NCBI GenBank assembly: GCA_017631275.1
Contig: JAGBTQ010000016.1
Location: 37,554 to 101,553 of the forward strand
Direction: 5' to 3'
Source of the DNA: Alistipes sp.
Lineage (GTDB): Bacteria; Bacteroidota; Bacteroidia; Bacteroidales; Rikenellaceae
Length of the DNA stretch: 64,000 nt
Positions 7,815 through 17,511 of this stretch are shown here, piece after piece (within the stretch, counting starts at the first letter, position 1; each line of letters starts with the position of its first letter). The translations under genes and the position numbers were made by a program. Under the pieces are notes generated by a model. That model searched no databases. It was given only the letters and a program-made list of their open reading frames with translations, and was not told the DNA's origin.

Positions 7815-10601
7815 TTGGATAACAAGATTACGATAAAGGGTGCGAGGGTTCACAACCTCAAAAATGTAGACCTCGAGATTCCGCACAACAAGCTTGTGGT
7901 TGTCACTGGCTTGTCGGGCTCGGGAAAATCTACGTTGGCTTTCGACACGATATTTGCTGAGGGTCAGCGTCGCTATGTCGAGAGCCTCTCGGCATATGCT
8001 CGTCAGTTTCTGGGACGTGTCGAGAAGCCCGATGTCGACATTATCGAGGGTATTGCTCCCGCCATTGCTATCGAGCAGAAGGTGATATCTCGCAACCCAC
8101 GCTCTACGGTGGGTACAACAACCGAGATTTACGACTATCTTAAGCTCTTGTTTGCCCGTATCGGCAGAACCTATTCGCCAACAACGGGTCGTGAGATTCG
8201 TTGCTACGAGGTTGATGATGTCGTAGATTATATCCTCACGCTCGATGACGATACACGTATTGTTGTTGCTGCCCCCATGCTCCTAAAGCAGTCGGAGGGT
8301 ATTGTCGAGCGTATGCTCACCCTCATCGAGGACGGCGTAAACCGTGTGATGTATCGTGGCGAGATGATGCTTGTTGAGGAGTTTATGCCTCAGATAAGCA
8401 CCGATATGTCTATCCACGACCTAATGATTGTTGTCGACCGCCTTAGGGTTAGCCACGAGCAAGATACAGTATCACGTATGGCAGACTCTGTGGCACGTGC
8501 CATGGGCTATGGCTCGGGTGTTATGTATGTTCAGGTGGGCGACACCCTTGAGCAGTTCTCCACACACTACGACGAGGGAGATATGAAGTTTGAGCGCCCT
8601 ACAGAGCACCTCTTCTCGTTTAATAATCCTATTGGCGCATGCCCCGTGTGTGAGGGCTATGGTAAGGTTATGGGCATCGACGAGAGCCTTGTTGTACCCG
8701 ATAAGTCGAAGAGTGTCTATGATGGTGCTGTTGCCTGCTGGAATGGTGCTTCGATGAGCCGCTGGAAGCAGGAGCTTGTTCTTAACTCGTCGAAGTGCGG
8801 TTTTCCAATTCACACGCCATATCACGCTCTGAGCGATGCCGAGCGCGAGATGTTGTGGCGTGGAACGGACTATTTCTATGGTATTGACGACTTCTTTGCA
8901 TATGTAGATACTCAGCGCCATAAGGTGCAGTATCGTGCTCTGAAGTCACGCTATATGGGCAAGACCACGTGTCCCGAGTGTCACGGTAGCCGCCTACGCA
9001 AGGAGGCTTTGTACGTGAAGGTTGGTGGCAAGAGTATCGCTGAGGTTGTGCAGATGACCATTGGCGAGGTGGTTGCCTTCTTCGATAACCTAAATCTCGA
9101 TGAGCATGATGCGGCTACGGCTGAGCGTGTCTTAAAGGAGATTCGTAGCCGCTTAGGCTACCTTGTTGAGGTTGGCTTGCATTACCTTACGCTCGACCGT
9201 CTGTCGGCAACGCTGTCGGGTGGCGAGTCGCAGCGCATAAACCTATCTACGTCGCTGGGTAGCAACCTTGTGGGCTCGATGTATATCCTCGATGAGCCGA
9301 GTATCGGTCTTCACCCTCGCGACACCAACCGCCTTATTGGCGTGCTCAAGCAGCTGCGCGACTTGGATAATACGGTTATCGTAGTGGAGCACGAGGAGGA
9401 GGTTATGCGTGCCGCCGACTGGATAGTAGATATGGGCCCCGAGGCGGGTGTATGTGGTGGCGAGGTTGTGTATAACGGACCAGCCGCAGATATTGCCAAT
9501 GCCGAAGGCTCGCTTACTGCCGACTACCTAACACGCCGCAAGGAGATTGAGATACCTAAGCGCCGTCGTGCCTCGGCAGGATCGGTTAAGATATATGGCG
9601 CTCGCCATAATAACCTCAAGAATGTCGACGTGGAGATACCTCTCGGCGTGCTCACGTGCATCACGGGAGTGTCGGGCTCTGGTAAGTCGTCGTTGGCCGA
9701 CGATATATTATATCCTGCGCTCAAGCGTCGCCTATCCGAGACTACGCTCATGCCTGGTGACCACGACCGCATAGAGGTGGATAGTCGCCTTGTGCAGGGT
9801 GTCGAGATGGTGTCGCAGTCGCCTATTGGTAAGTCAACACGCTCAAATCCCGTGACATATATCAAGGCCTACGACGAGATACGTAAGCTCTTCTCGGAGC
9901 AGCCATACTGCAAGCATACGGGCATCACACCAGCAGCATTCTCGTTTAATATGCCGGGTGGCCGTTGCGAGGAGTGCGAGGGCGAGGGTGTCATCAAGAT
10001 CAGCATGCAGTTTATGGCTGATGTCGAGCTTCAGTGCGAGGCGTGCCAGGGTCGTAGGTTTAAGCCCGAGATACTTGAGGTTAAGTATCGTGGCAAGACC
10101 ATCTACGATGTGCTGGAGATGTCCGTAGACGAGGCTATGACATTCTTTGCTGAGGATAAAGATAGTGCCACCGTGCGCCGTATCGTCGAGCGCCTACGAC
10201 CTTTGCAGCAGGTAGGCTTGGGCTATGTTAAGCTTGGCCAGTCCTCTTCGACACTGTCGGGTGGTGAGTCGCAGCGCGTGAAGCTCGCCTCGTTCCTCAC
10301 TAAGGACAAGTCTTCGGAGCGCCTAATATTTATCTTTGACGAGCCTACTACGGGCCTTCATTTCCATGATATTCGCCGTCTGCTTGGTGCCTTCGATGCA
10401 CTCATAGAGCGTGGTCACAGTGTTGTTGTCGTTGAGCACAATATGGAGGTTATCAAGTGTGCCGATTGGGTCATTGATCTTGGTCCCGATGCTGGTGTCG
10501 ATGGTGGTAGGGTTGTTGTGGCTGGCACGCCCGAGCAGGTTGAGTCGTGTAAGGAGAGCTACACGGGACAATACTTAAAGATTCACAATGAGAGAGTTTG
10601 A
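7815..10601 (+). CDS. uvrA: Excinuclease ABC subunit A
   Basis: DNA damage-recognition ATPase of nucleotide excision repair. It has two ABC modules: Walker [10 protein letters not shown] near residue 32 and GVSGSGKSS near residue 620, with signature motifs LSGGESQRI and LSGGESQRV before the two Walker B stretches ([14 protein letters not shown]). Zinc-binding CxxC pairs occur at [23 protein letters not shown] and CEACQGR. At 928 residues it is a normal length. A TTG start gives [17 protein letters not shown], the expected N-terminus. Its 3' end overlaps the next gene by 14 bases. Confidence 0.97.
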   Translation: MDNKITIKGARVHNLKNVDLEIPHNKLVVVTGLSGSGKSTLAFDTIFAEGQRRYVESLSAYARQFLGRVEKPDVDIIEGIAPAIAIEQKVISRNPRSTVGTTTEIYDYLKLLFARIGRTYSPTTGREIRCYEVDDVVDYILTLDDDTRIVVAAPMLLKQSEGIVERMLTLIEDGVNRVMYRGEMMLVEEFMPQISTDMSIHDLMIVVDRLRVSHEQDTVSRMADSVARAMGYGSGVMYVQVGDTLEQFSTHYDEGDMKFERPTEHLFSFNNPIGACPVCEGYGKVMGIDESLVVPDKSKSVYDGAVACWNGASMSRWKQELVLNSSKCGFPIHTPYHALSDAEREMLWRGTDYFYGIDDFFAYVDTQRHKVQYRALKSRYMGKTTCPECHGSRLRKEALYVKVGGKSIAEVVQMTIGEVVAFFDNLNLDEHDAATAERVLKEIRSRLGYLVEVGLHYLTLDRLSATLSGGESQRINLSTSLGSNLVGSMYILDEPSIGLHPRDTNRLIGVLKQLRDLDNTVIVVEHEEEVMRAADWIVDMGPEAGVCGGEVVYNGPAADIANAEGSLTADYLTRRKEIEIPKRRRASAGSVKIYGARHNNLKNVDVEIPLGVLTCITGVSGSGKSSLADDILYPALKRRLSETTLMPGDHDRIEVDSRLVQGVEMVSQSPIGKSTRSNPVTYIKAYDEIRKLFSEQPYCKHTGITPAAFSFNMPGGRCEECEGEGVIKISMQFMADVELQCEACQGRRFKPEILEVKYRGKTIYDVLEMSVDEAMTFFAEDKDSATVRRIVERLRPLQQVGLGYVKLGQSSSTLSGGESQRVKLASFLTKDKSSERLIFIFDEPTTGLHFHDIRRLLGAFDALIERGHSVVVVEHNMEVIKCADWVIDLGPDAGVDGGRVVVAGTPEQVESCKESYTGQYLKIHNERV

Positions 10602-11808
10602 AACATATATACTACCTAATGGTATACGAGGTATTCATCGCCAGGTGCGTAGCTCGGTGGCGCATTGTGCCCTTGTGGTAAATGCTGGTAGCCGCGACGA
10701 GCTTAAGGGTGAGCATGGCATTGCTCACCTTGTGGAGCATGCTCTGTTTAAGGGCACTGAGCGCCGTAAGGCATATCAGGTGAACTGCCGTCTGGAGAAT
10801 CTTGGTGGCGAGCTCAATGCCTACACCACAAAGGAGGATACCACGCTTCATGCTACGGTCATGCGCCACGACTTTAGCCGTGCCGTGGAGCTTATTGGCG
10901 ATGTTATCTTCCGCTCAACGTTCCCTGAGCGCGAGCTACGAAAGGAGCGTGAGGTTATTGCCGACGAGATTAACTCATATAAGGATTCGCCCTCGGAGCG
11001 CATATACGACGACTTCGAGGACCTTATCTTCAAGGGCTCGGAGCTCGGACACAATATCCTCGGCTCGAAGGCCACTATTGCGCGCCTATCTACCGATGAG
11101 CTTCGTAGCTTTGTTAAGCGCACCTATACCACCGACCAGATGGTATTCTCATCTATTGGCAACTTCTCGGTACGCACCGCCCAGAGTGTTGCTGAGCGCT
11201 ACCTCGGGGGCTTTGCGCCAACAAGCCGCGAGTACCAGCGCACATCCCCCCTTGCCTACGAGCCATTCACCCTCTCGCAGCAGCGACATACGCATCAGGC
11301 ACATGGTATCATCGGAACGCGTGGCTATGGCATATCGGACGAGCGCCGCTTGCCACTTGCTCTGCTTGTAAATATCCTTGGTGGCCCATCGGCTAACTCG
11401 CTGCTAAACATCGAGCTACGTGAGCGCCGAGGACTATCCTACAACGTCGAGGCAACATATACGCCATACTCCGATTGCGGTATTGTGGGTATCTACTTCT
11501 CGTCGGACCATTGCAATGCAGAGGAGTGCGTGTCGCTTATCGAGCGTGAGGTTGAGGCTCTGCGCCATACGCCAATTACGCCTCGTCGCCTAAGTGTTGC
11601 CAAGCGCCAGTTTGTTGCGCAGATGGCTATTTCCATGGAGTCGAACGAGGGCTATATGCTCGGTGCGGGTAAGAGCTACTTGCTATATAAAGATATCGAC
11701 ACGCTCGAGGAGGCCTACAAGAAGGTTATGGCTATTACATCGGAGCAGATAATGGAGGTTGCCAACGACTCGCTCGGCTCGCTCTCACGACTAATCTATA
11801 CGCGCTAA
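10588..11808 (+). CDS. M16-family zinc metalloprotease (pitrilysin/MPP-like)
   Basis: The inverted zinc motif HLVEH is at about residues 47-51, with the downstream Glu in EREVIADEI (about residues 112-120). The N-terminal domain carries the active site, and the C-terminal half is the non-catalytic partner lobe with NILGGPSANSLLNIELRERRGLSYNV, normal for single-chain 400-residue bacterial M16B proteins. No signal peptide is visible, so a cytoplasmic location is likely. The start ATG lies inside the end of uvrA, implying translational coupling. The substrate is unknown. Confidence 0.93.
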   Translation: MREFETYILPNGIRGIHRQVRSSVAHCALVVNAGSRDELKGEHGIAHLVEHALFKGTERRKAYQVNCRLENLGGELNAYTTKEDTTLHATVMRHDFSRAVELIGDVIFRSTFPERELRKEREVIADEINSYKDSPSERIYDDFEDLIFKGSELGHNILGSKATIARLSTDELRSFVKRTYTTDQMVFSSIGNFSVRTAQSVAERYLGGFAPTSREYQRTSPLAYEPFTLSQQRHTHQAHGIIGTRGYGISDERRLPLALLVNILGGPSANSLLNIELRERRGLSYNVEATYTPYSDCGIVGIYFSSDHCNAEECVSLIEREVEALRHTPITPRRLSVAKRQFVAQMAISMESNEGYMLGAGKSYLLYKDIDTLEEAYKKVMAITSEQIMEVANDSLGSLSRLIYTR

Positions 11809-11821
11809 ATATTAAAAAATA

Positions 11822-12457
11822 ATGGATAAACTCGAAGCCTATATCTTAGATAATACCAAGCCCGAGGAGGAACTTATGCACCGCCTTGAGCGCGAGACCT
11901 ACTTGCGTGTTATCAACCCACGCATGATCTCGGGACACCTTCAGGGCAAGCTCCTCGAGATGCTTGTTCGCATGATGCGCCCGAAGCGAGTGCTTGAGAT
12001 TGGAACATTCACAGGATACTCGGGACTCTCTATCGCCCGTGGTCTTGATGACGATGCTCTGCTCGATACTATCGAGGTTGATGACGAGCTCGAGGAGATT
12101 GCAGCAAAATACTTCGAGGCATCGGAGTATGGCCACCGCATACGCCAGCACGTGGGCTCGGCATTGGAGGTAGTGCCACAGCTCGGCGAGGTCTACGACA
12201 TGGTATTTATCGATGGCGATAAGCGCGAGTACCCTGCATACTACAATATGCTTATGGAGGGAGGCTATGTGCGCAGTGGCTCGTTTATGCTTGCCGACAA
12301 CATCTTGTGGTATGGCAAGGTGGCAGAGCCTATCGCCCACAACGACAAGCACACCGAGGCTATTGTTGAGTTTAATCGCATGGTCTGTGCTGATGAGCGT
12401 GTAGATAATGTCATAGTTCCGATACGTGACGGAATTAACCTCATCAGAGTAAAATAA
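11822..12457 (+). CDS. SAM-dependent O-methyltransferase (COMT/class I)
   Basis: A 211-residue class I methyltransferase of the caffeoyl-CoA/catechol O-methyltransferase type. The SAM-binding region VLEIGTFTGYSGLSIARGL (about residues 56-74) is followed by IEVDDELEEIA and the metal/active-site stretch VFIDGDKREYPAYYN (about residues 128-142). DNILWYGKV and a final ISLIRVK-like strand complete the fold. It is the last gene of the dapB operon and is followed by a bidirectional terminator. The natural acceptor is not known. Confidence 0.92.
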   Translation: MDKLEAYILDNTKPEEELMHRLERETYLRVINPRMISGHLQGKLLEMLVRMMRPKRVLEIGTFTGYSGLSIARGLDDDALLDTIEVDDELEEIAAKYFEASEYGHRIRQHVGSALEVVPQLGEVYDMVFIDGDKREYPAYYNMLMEGGYVRSGSFMLADNILWYGKVAEPIAHNDKHTEAIVEFNRMVCADERVDNVIVPIRDGINLIRVK

Positions 12458-12461
12458 TAAA

Positions 12462-12485
12462 TGGCACTTGGTTTTCCAAGTGCCA
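12462..12485. terminator. Bidirectional terminator between two convergent genes
   Basis: TGGCACTTGG-TTTT-CCAAGTGCCA, a perfect 10-base stem with T-rich flank on both strands. It serves the O-methyltransferase gene on plus and the ZIP gene on minus. Confidence 0.85.
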
Positions 12486-12495
12486 TTATTGTTTG

Positions 12496-13272
12496 CTAAC
12501 CGAGCGCTACATCGAGTATCATCATTATGACAAAGCCCAGGGCAAAGGCTATAGTGCCCATGTTGGAGTGCTTGCCCTGCTGGGTCTCGGGTATTAGCTC
12601 CTCGACAACTACATATATCATCGCTCCTGCCGAGAAGGCGAGGAGGTAGGGTAGTGTTGGCGATATGTACTCATATAACAGCACCATTGCCAGCGCGGCT
12701 ACTGGCTCGACAATACCCGAAAGAGTGCCATTGCCAAAGGCGCGACCTCGGCTCATGCCCTCCGAGCGCAAGGGAAGTGCTATGATAGCACCCTCAGGAA
12801 TATTCTGTATTGCCATACCCAAAGCCAGGGCTGCTGCCGAGGCAAGCGTGATGCCCGCATCGCCCGCTAGTGCGCCCGCAACAACTGCACCTACAGCCAT
12901 GCCCTCAGGAATGTTGTGCAGCGTGACGGCAAGCATTAGCTTCTGCCTACGCCCGAGCTTCGACTTTGGACCCTCTGCCGTATCCGACGATAGGTGTTGG
13001 TGCGGTACAAAGGTGTCGAGCATAAGCAAGAACAATATGCCCAAGATAAAACCTACGGCTGCGGGTAGCCAGCTAAGCCTGTCTAAGTGTGCCGAGAGGT
13101 CGATAGCGGGGATTATGAGCGACCACACCGAGGCTGCCACCATCACACCTGCAGCAAAGCCCAGGAGTGAGGTGTGCAGACGCTGTGAGGGGCTACGGCG
13201 TGCAAATAGCACCGTCGAAGCACCTACAATAGTGCCCACGAGGGGTATCAGAAGTATTGTCGTAAAGTTCAT
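12496..13272 (-). CDS. ZIP-family divalent metal transporter
   Basis: An inner-membrane protein of 258 residues with about eight hydrophobic segments. The paired metal-site motifs of the family are visible: HNIPEGMAVGAVVAGAL in TM4 (about residues 120-136) and the shorter IQNIPEGAIIALPL in TM5. The His-rich cytoplasmic loop VPHQHLSSD sits near residue 92. It is closest in style to the GufA/ZupT branch, which moves Zn2+ and other divalent cations into the cytoplasm. It is transcribed toward the O-methyltransferase gene. The metal cannot be told from sequence. Confidence 0.92.
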   Translation of the reverse strand: MNFTTILLIPLVGTIVGASTVLFARRSPSQRLHTSLLGFAAGVMVAASVWSLIIPAIDLSAHLDRLSWLPAAVGFILGILFLLMLDTFVPHQHLSSDTAEGPKSKLGRRQKLMLAVTLHNIPEGMAVGAVVAGALAGDAGITLASAAALALGMAIQNIPEGAIIALPLRSEGMSRGRAFGNGTLSGIVEPVAALAMVLLYEYISPTLPYLLAFSAGAMIYVVVEELIPETQQGKHSNMGTIAFALGFVIMMILDVALG

Positions 13273-13290
13273 AGAGTTGCTATATGCAAA

Positions 13291-13316
13291 AACAGACCCA
13301 TGTTTCAGGGTCTGTT
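13291..13316 (-). terminator. Terminator of the rubrerythrin gene
   Basis: AACAGACCC is paired with GGGTCTGTT around an 8-base loop. On the minus strand the stem is followed by a TTTTT-type run. Confidence 0.75.
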
Positions 13317-13338
13317 CGTTGTATTGTAGATTTATCTA

Positions 13339-13875
13339 CTAATAGTTCTCAGCCTTAATCTGGAAGTAAGCCTGTGGGTGTACGCATACTGGGCAAACCT
13401 CAGGAGCCTTCTTGCCTACCTGAATGTGACCGCAGTTTGAGCACTGCCAGATCATGTCGCCATCGCGAGAGAATACCAAGCCACCCTCAACGTTAGCCAA
13501 GAGCTTGCGGTAGCGCTCCTCGTGCTCCTTCTCAATCTTACCAACCTGCTCGAAGAGGAATGCGATGTGGTCGAAGCCCTCCTCGCGAGCGTCCTTAGCC
13601 ATCTGGTCGTACATGTCAGTCCACTCGTAGTTCTCGCCGTCAGCCGCAGCCTTTAGGTTCTCAGCTGTTGAGCCAATGCCGTTGAGAAGCTTGAACCAAA
13701 TCTCAGCGTGCTCCTTCTCGTTTGCTGCTGTCTCCTCGAAAATCTTAGCAATCTGCACGTAGCCATCCTTCTTAGCCTTAGATGCAAAATATGTGTACTT
13801 GTTACGAGCCTGGCTCTCACCTGCAAAAGCCTCCCACAAGTTCTTCTCAGTCTTAGTTCCCTTCAAATCTTTCAT
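13339..13875 (-). CDS. Rubrerythrin
   Basis: A non-haem diiron peroxidase that protects anaerobes from hydrogen peroxide. The N-terminal ferritin-like four-helix domain (residues 1-140) has the iron ligands in [19 protein letters not shown] and [10 protein letters not shown]. The C-terminal rubredoxin domain has CSNCG and CPVC (about residues 148-170). CPVC is followed by VHP rather than the more usual KHP, which should not affect metal binding. At 178 residues it is somewhat shorter than the classic 190. It is monocistronic, with its own TATCTTTG promoter and terminator. Confidence 0.96.
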   Translation of the reverse strand: MKDLKGTKTEKNLWEAFAGESQARNKYTYFASKAKKDGYVQIAKIFEETAANEKEHAEIWFKLLNGIGSTAENLKAAADGENYEWTDMYDQMAKDAREEGFDHIAFLFEQVGKIEKEHEERYRKLLANVEGGLVFSRDGDMIWQCSNCGHIQVGKKAPEVCPVCVHPQAYFQIKAENY

Positions 13876-13930
13876 AGTTTTAATAGTTTTATTGGTTTGT
13901 AATATTTTCTGTTTTTATCTTTTCCTGACG

Positions 13931-13960
13931 CAAAGATAAGAGTTTTTTTGTTATCTGCAA
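13931..13960 (-). promoter_or_regulatory. Promoter of the rubrerythrin gene
   Basis: On the minus strand TTG (13960-13958), 19 bases, then TATCTTTG (13938-13931). The start codon is 56 bases downstream. Confidence 0.65.
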
Positions 13961-14044
13961 TAGAATTTTGATTGTATTATTTTATGACTCTATAAGCATA
14001 TGTTATACTATATAAAAATATATATAAGGTATAATGATGCAAAA

Positions 14045-14075
14045 AAAAGAGTCCAACCAAAAGCTGAACTCTTTT
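14045..14075 (-). terminator. Terminator of the panC-panD operon
   Basis: AAAAGAGT pairs with ACTCTTTT. On the minus strand the stem leads directly into a run of eight T residues. Confidence 0.75.
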
Positions 14076-14122
14076 CTATTTTATAATTCTATGTGGTAGA
14101 GCCTTGTTTGCCCGCCCAAAAA

Positions 14123-14473
14123 TTATAGTAGTCTGTTTGTGCGCTCGTCGGGGAACACAACCTTAGGCTGGAAGGTCTTAGCCTCCTCGAAGTCCATAAA
14201 GCCGTAGCCCATGATGATAACGATGTCGCCCACAGCGGTCTTGCGTGCTGCTGCGCCATTGAGGCAGATGCAGCCGCTACCACGCTCGCCCTTGATTACA
14301 TAGGTCTCGATGCGCTCGCCATTGTTGTTGTTCACGATCTGCACCTTCTCGCCCTCGATAAGGCCTGCTGCGTCCATCAAATCCTCGTCGATGGTGATGC
14401 TTCCCACGTAGTTCAAATTCGCCTCAGTAACACGTACTCGGTGAATCTTCGATTTCATTCTTTCTATATACAT
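14123..14473 (-). CDS. panD: Aspartate 1-decarboxylase precursor
   Basis: Makes beta-alanine from aspartate for pantothenate synthesis, using a pyruvoyl group formed by self-cleavage. The cleavage site Gly-Ser is in [17 protein letters not shown] (about residue 26), and the substrate-binding [19 protein letters not shown] follows. At 116 residues it is a normal length. A second in-frame ATG at 14458 gives [10 protein letters not shown], the more usual N-terminus, so the first five residues may not be real. It lies 18 bases after panC in the same operon, so the two enzymes that supply beta-alanine and condense it with pantoate are co-expressed. Confidence 0.95.
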   Translation of the reverse strand: MYIERMKSKIHRVRVTEANLNYVGSITIDEDLMDAAGLIEGEKVQIVNNNNGERIETYVIKGERGSGCICLNGAAARKTAVGDIVIIMGYGFMDFEEAKTFQPKVVFPDERTNRLL

Positions 14474-14491
14474 AGCTTGGGTAGTGATATC

Positions 14492-15328
14492 TTACTTAAT
14501 TTTAATGTTGTCGATAAGGCGAATGTTGCCCGCCTGAATTGCGCAGCAACCCTGAATGCGCTCAGCATCGCTCCAATTTGCCACCTTCTGCATTGTTGCA
14601 GCATCTACAGCCTCGAAATAGATGGTCTTAAGAAGTGGGTTAGAGTCGATAGTCTTAACCACCCACTCGGTAAGCTCAGCTGGGGTCATCTCTGCCATCT
14701 TCTCTGCGCACTGCTTGATTGTTGCGTAGATGTGTGGTGCTGCCTCGCGGTGCTCAGGTGTGAGTAGCTCGTTGCGTGATGATAGCGCCAAGCCATCCTC
14801 GCCACGAACAATGGCACACTCAACAATCTCGATGTCGATTGCAAGCTGCTTTACCATAGCCTTAATCACGGCAATCTGCTGGAAGTCCTTCTCGCCGAAG
14901 TATGCACGCTTAGGGTTCACCAAGGCAAAGAGGCGGCTTACCACCTGTGCCACACCATTGAAGTGGCCTGGGCGTGTTGCGCCCTCCATAACCTTGTCGA
15001 TAAGTCCGAAGTCGAACTGGCGTGTATCAGGCTCTGGGTATATATCCTCGACCGATGGCATAAATACTATGTCGGCACCTGCAGCCTCCAAGATGGCGCA
15101 GTCAGCCTCTGGTGTGCGAGGGTAATTCTTAAGGTCGTTCTTGTCGTTGAACTGTGTTGGGTTTACGAATACGCTCACAACAACAGTCTCGTTCTCCTTG
15201 CGTGCACGCTCCACCAATGAGCGGTGGCCAGCGTGTAGAGCACCCATTGTGGGCACGAAGCCTACACCCTCCTTAGGGCAGTTGGCTAATGCTGCGTTTA
15301 GATCAGCTACTCTGTTTACTACAATCAT
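14492..15328 (-). CDS. panC: Pantothenate synthetase
   Basis: ATP-dependent ligation of pantoate and beta-alanine. The nucleotidyltransferase motif FVPTMGALHAGHRSLVERA (about residues 24-42) holds the HxGH signature. FVNPTQFNDKNDLKNYPR, ATRPGHFNGVAQVV and YFGEKDFQQ are family blocks, and ALSSRN binds the nucleotide end. At 278 residues it is normal. It is the first gene of the panC-panD operon, with a TAACTTTG promoter box on the minus strand at 15351-15358. Confidence 0.96.
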   Translation of the reverse strand: MIVVNRVADLNAALANCPKEGVGFVPTMGALHAGHRSLVERARKENETVVVSVFVNPTQFNDKNDLKNYPRTPEADCAILEAAGADIVFMPSVEDIYPEPDTRQFDFGLIDKVMEGATRPGHFNGVAQVVSRLFALVNPKRAYFGEKDFQQIAVIKAMVKQLAIDIEIVECAIVRGEDGLALSSRNELLTPEHREAAPHIYATIKQCAEKMAEMTPAELTEWVVKTIDSNPLLKTIYFEAVDAATMQKVANWSDAERIQGCCAIQAGNIRLIDNIKIK

Positions 15329-15350
15329 AATTCTATGATAAATGATGCGA

Positions 15351-15358
15351 CAAAGTTA
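15351..15358 (-). promoter_or_regulatory. -7 promoter box of the panC-panD operon
   Basis: Reads TAACTTTG on the minus strand, 22 bases before the panC ATG. Confidence 0.55.
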
Positions 15359-15421
15359 CAAACTTCTATGAAGATAGCAAGTAATAAAGGCGAAAATATG
15401 ATGTTTTTGCCCTCTGACTAG

Positions 15422-15871
15422 CTATTTTGCCTGTGGAAAGGCGTTTATTGGGTTATATTTCTCGCCGTCGTGCTCGTAGCAATATGTCGTAATGCCGTTT
15501 GTCATGGCTATGTATCGGCATCGTAGCACGTTGTTGTAGCGTGTCACCTGGCGTAGCACCTCCTCGCTAATCTTCACGTTCGGCTCTTTGCACTCGACGA
15601 CCATTAGGGGCCTTAGGTCTGCACCCATCACCACTATGTCGGCGCGCTGTGCCATGCCGTTAATCTCGACGGGATACTCCTCGACAATTAGCTGTGGGGC
15701 AAAGCCACACTCCGTGCGTAGATACTCCACCACATGACGGCGCACCCACTCCTCGGGTGTGAGCACCAGCCAACGACCACGCACCGCATCGAATATCTCG
15801 GTGCAGCCCCTATCGTTGCGTCGTGCACGTAGGCGTATGGGTGGAAAGTTGAGCGTAGGGTAGTCCGCCAT
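15422..15871 (-). CDS. HsdR_N-like nuclease-fold protein, stand-alone
   Basis: A 149-residue protein resembling the N-terminal domain of type I restriction HsdR subunits. ADIVVMG followed by LMVVECKEPNV (about residues 90-112) fits the PD-(D/E)xK core, with the Asp, Glu and Lys all kept. No helicase domain or HsdM/HsdS gene is nearby, so this is not a restriction system. Such stand-alone proteins are common in Bacteroidetes and uncharacterised. The start giving MADYPTLNFPPIRLR is chosen because a TATCTTTG box lies just upstream and the longer frame would cross it. Confidence 0.85.
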   Translation of the reverse strand: MADYPTLNFPPIRLRARRNDRGCTEIFDAVRGRWLVLTPEEWVRRHVVEYLRTECGFAPQLIVEEYPVEINGMAQRADIVVMGADLRPLMVVECKEPNVKISEEVLRQVTRYNNVLRCRYIAMTNGITTYCYEHDGEKYNPINAFPQAK

Positions 15872-15885
15872 TGCAAATAAAGTAT

Positions 15886-15904
15886 TATATTTGTGGCAAA
15901 GATA
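15886..15904. promoter_or_regulatory. Back-to-back divergent promoter boxes
   Basis: TATATTTG on plus (15886-15893) serves the redox-protein gene at 15915. TATCTTTG on minus (15904-15897) serves the HsdR_N-like gene at 15871. The two boxes are only three bases apart, so the promoters probably interfere with each other. Confidence 0.6.
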
Positions 15905-15914
15905 CTTAAATAAT

Positions 15915-16394
15915 ATGGAAAAGCAACTAATCATAAATGTAGATGAGCGTGTAGAGCGTGCTCAGAGTCTTTTTAAGGCGGGATATAACTGTGCTCAGGC
16001 TGTTGTCATGGCATTCGACGACGTTATGGGACTTACTACCGAGGAGCTTGCACGCCTTGCTGCACCCTTTGGTGGTGGCATGGGCCGCATGCGTGAGGTG
16101 TGTGGCACTGTTAGTGGCATGGCATTCTTGGCGGGTGCTATCAAGCCCTCGGCTGACCCCAGCAACCTCGAGGAGCGCAAGGAGAACTACGCCCTTGTGC
16201 AGTTGTTTGCCGATAAGTTTCGCATGGAGAATGGCGACATCGTCTGCCGCCGATTGCTGGGCTTAGAGCCTATTGCCGAGCGCAATGAAACACCTATGCC
16301 CTCGGCTCGCACTGCGGAGTACTACCGCAAGCGCCCCTGCTCCGAATATGTCGGCTGTGCCGCCCGCATCGTCGCCGAGTACCTTGCAAAGTAG
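15915..16394 (+). CDS. C_GCAxxG_C_C family putative redox protein
   Basis: A small (159-residue) soluble protein named for its Cys pattern: AGYNCAQAV near residue 24, then the Gly-rich GGGMGRMREVCGTVSGM near residue 55, then single Cys residues in IVCRRL and CSEYVGCAA near the C-terminus. Members are thought to be redox active or metal binding, sometimes linked with molybdopterin or selenium metabolism, but no reaction is established. The start at MEKQLIINV follows the TATATTTG box at the right distance. It is monocistronic, with a terminator just after the gene. Confidence 0.88.
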   Translation: MEKQLIINVDERVERAQSLFKAGYNCAQAVVMAFDDVMGLTTEELARLAAPFGGGMGRMREVCGTVSGMAFLAGAIKPSADPSNLEERKENYALVQLFADKFRMENGDIVCRRLLGLEPIAERNETPMPSARTAEYYRKRPCSEYVGCAARIVAEYLAK

Positions 16395-16413
16395 GGTAGT
16401 AGCCACATAATAA

Positions 16414-16447
16414 AAAAATCAGCAGACCCCGTCGGCCTGCTGATTTT
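16414..16447 (+). terminator. Terminator of the redox-protein gene
   Basis: AAAATCAGCAG pairs with CTGCTGATTTT, followed by GTTTTTATT. It also separates this gene from the convergent tatC. Confidence 0.8.
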
Positions 16448-16490
16448 GTTTTTATTAAGGAAATGCATTTCTCCAAAAGTTGCAAATAAG

Positions 16491-17285
16491 TTAATTTTTA
16501 ATTTTATCAACTTTTTTTGCAACCCATATACTACATTCATATAGAAAGTATAGTGGAAAAGTTACTAGAAGGCAACTTAAAATATCAGGAGGTGTAATTA
16601 TTGCAGATATTACCGTAATGGTAAAGAAGGCGTATTTTCTATATTTAGCTAATATACTAAAGTTTACAATACCCATTTTAGCAAGGATAAATATAATTAC
16701 TGGCAGCTGAAAAACTACCCCCATAACTACCGTTAGTGATGTAAAGGTGGAAATATATGACTTCAGTGTAATCATACTGCTAATTGTCTCAGATACACTA
16801 TATGTTCCTAAGAACCTGAATGATATAGGAAATATCATAAAATAGCACATCAATACTCCTATTATAAATAACGAGTATATAATAATGGTTGCCAACACCG
16901 AATATTTACGCTCATTGTCATAAAGCGCAGGTAAAATAAATCGAAATAATTCCAATAGAATGTAAGGAGATGCTAATAGTAATCCCAAATAAATCGATGT
17001 TGTTACGTGTGTCATAAACTGACTCGACAACTCTGTTGCTATTAAATCAACATTGTACTCATCAAACTGGAAGTCAAGGCCCAGACCTTGCAGTGTCTGC
17101 TCAATTATACGATATGTAATAAAGTTGCTTTTGCTTGGGGCTAATAATAATTCCCATGCAATATCTTTAATAACAAATACGCCAATGGCAAGGGCCAATG
17201 TGACGCCAAGTATGCGAAATAACATTCGGCGAAGCACCTCTAAGTGTCCGCCGAATGTTAACTGATTATCATTGCTCTCCTGCAT
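16491..17285 (-). CDS. tatC: Sec-independent protein translocase TatC
   Basis: The polytopic receptor of the twin-arginine export pathway. The N-terminal FGGHLEVLRRMLFRILG (about residues 11-27) is the conserved HLxELRxR-type block, and there are six hydrophobic segments. The family signature FxLPV appears as VFQLPVIIFILAKMGIV. The start at MQESNDNQ overlaps the end of tatA by 17 bases; a longer frame would add 13 doubtful residues. It is the last gene of the CXXX-repeat peptide operon, which implies a Tat channel used for those peptides. No tatB is present. Confidence 0.93.
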   Translation of the reverse strand: MQESNDNQLTFGGHLEVLRRMLFRILGVTLALAIGVFVIKDIAWELLLAPSKSNFITYRIIEQTLQGLGLDFQFDEYNVDLIATELSSQFMTHVTTSIYLGLLLASPYILLELFRFILPALYDNERKYSVLATIIIYSLFIIGVLMCYFMIFPISFRFLGTYSVSETISSMITLKSYISTFTSLTVVMGVVFQLPVIIFILAKMGIVNFSILAKYRKYAFFTITVISAIITPPDILSCLLVTFPLYFLYECSIWVAKKVDKIKN

Positions 17286-17505
17286 TATCAAGTGGTTTGT
17301 TTTGATTTGGCGTATGTGATTCACTTGACTGATGTTGTTCCTCTCTATTTTGAGTATGTTCTTTGTCTGAATCAGCCTCCTTCATCCCTTTTTTGAATTC
17401 TTTGACGCCTTGTCCAAGTCCGCGCATCATTTCGGGAACTTTCTTTCCTCCGAAAACTAGTAATGCTAAACCACCTAACAGTAATAGTTCAGTTGTTCCT
17501 AACAT
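17269..17505 (-). CDS. tatA: Sec-independent protein translocase TatA
   Basis: A 78-residue single-span protein. The N-terminal helix TTELLLLGGLALLVFGGKKVPE is followed by the amphipathic GLGQGVKEFKKGMKEA, exactly the TatA/E layout with the Phe-Gly hinge. A polar Gln/Asn-rich tail ends the protein. It sits seven bases downstream of the small CXXX-system gene and overlaps tatC, so the pair is translated together. Its place inside a RiPP-like operon with two Tat-signal precursors suggests a dedicated translocon, although it may also be the cell's only one. Confidence 0.93.
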   Translation of the reverse strand: MLGTTELLLLGGLALLVFGGKKVPEMMRGLGQGVKEFKKGMKEADSDKEHTQNREEQHQSSESHTPNQNKPLDNAGEQ

Positions 17506-17511
17506 ATTACA

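Noticed and set aside
15422-15871. A type I restriction-modification system
   Set aside because: Only a stand-alone HsdR_N-like protein is present; there is no helicase part, HsdM or HsdS nearby.
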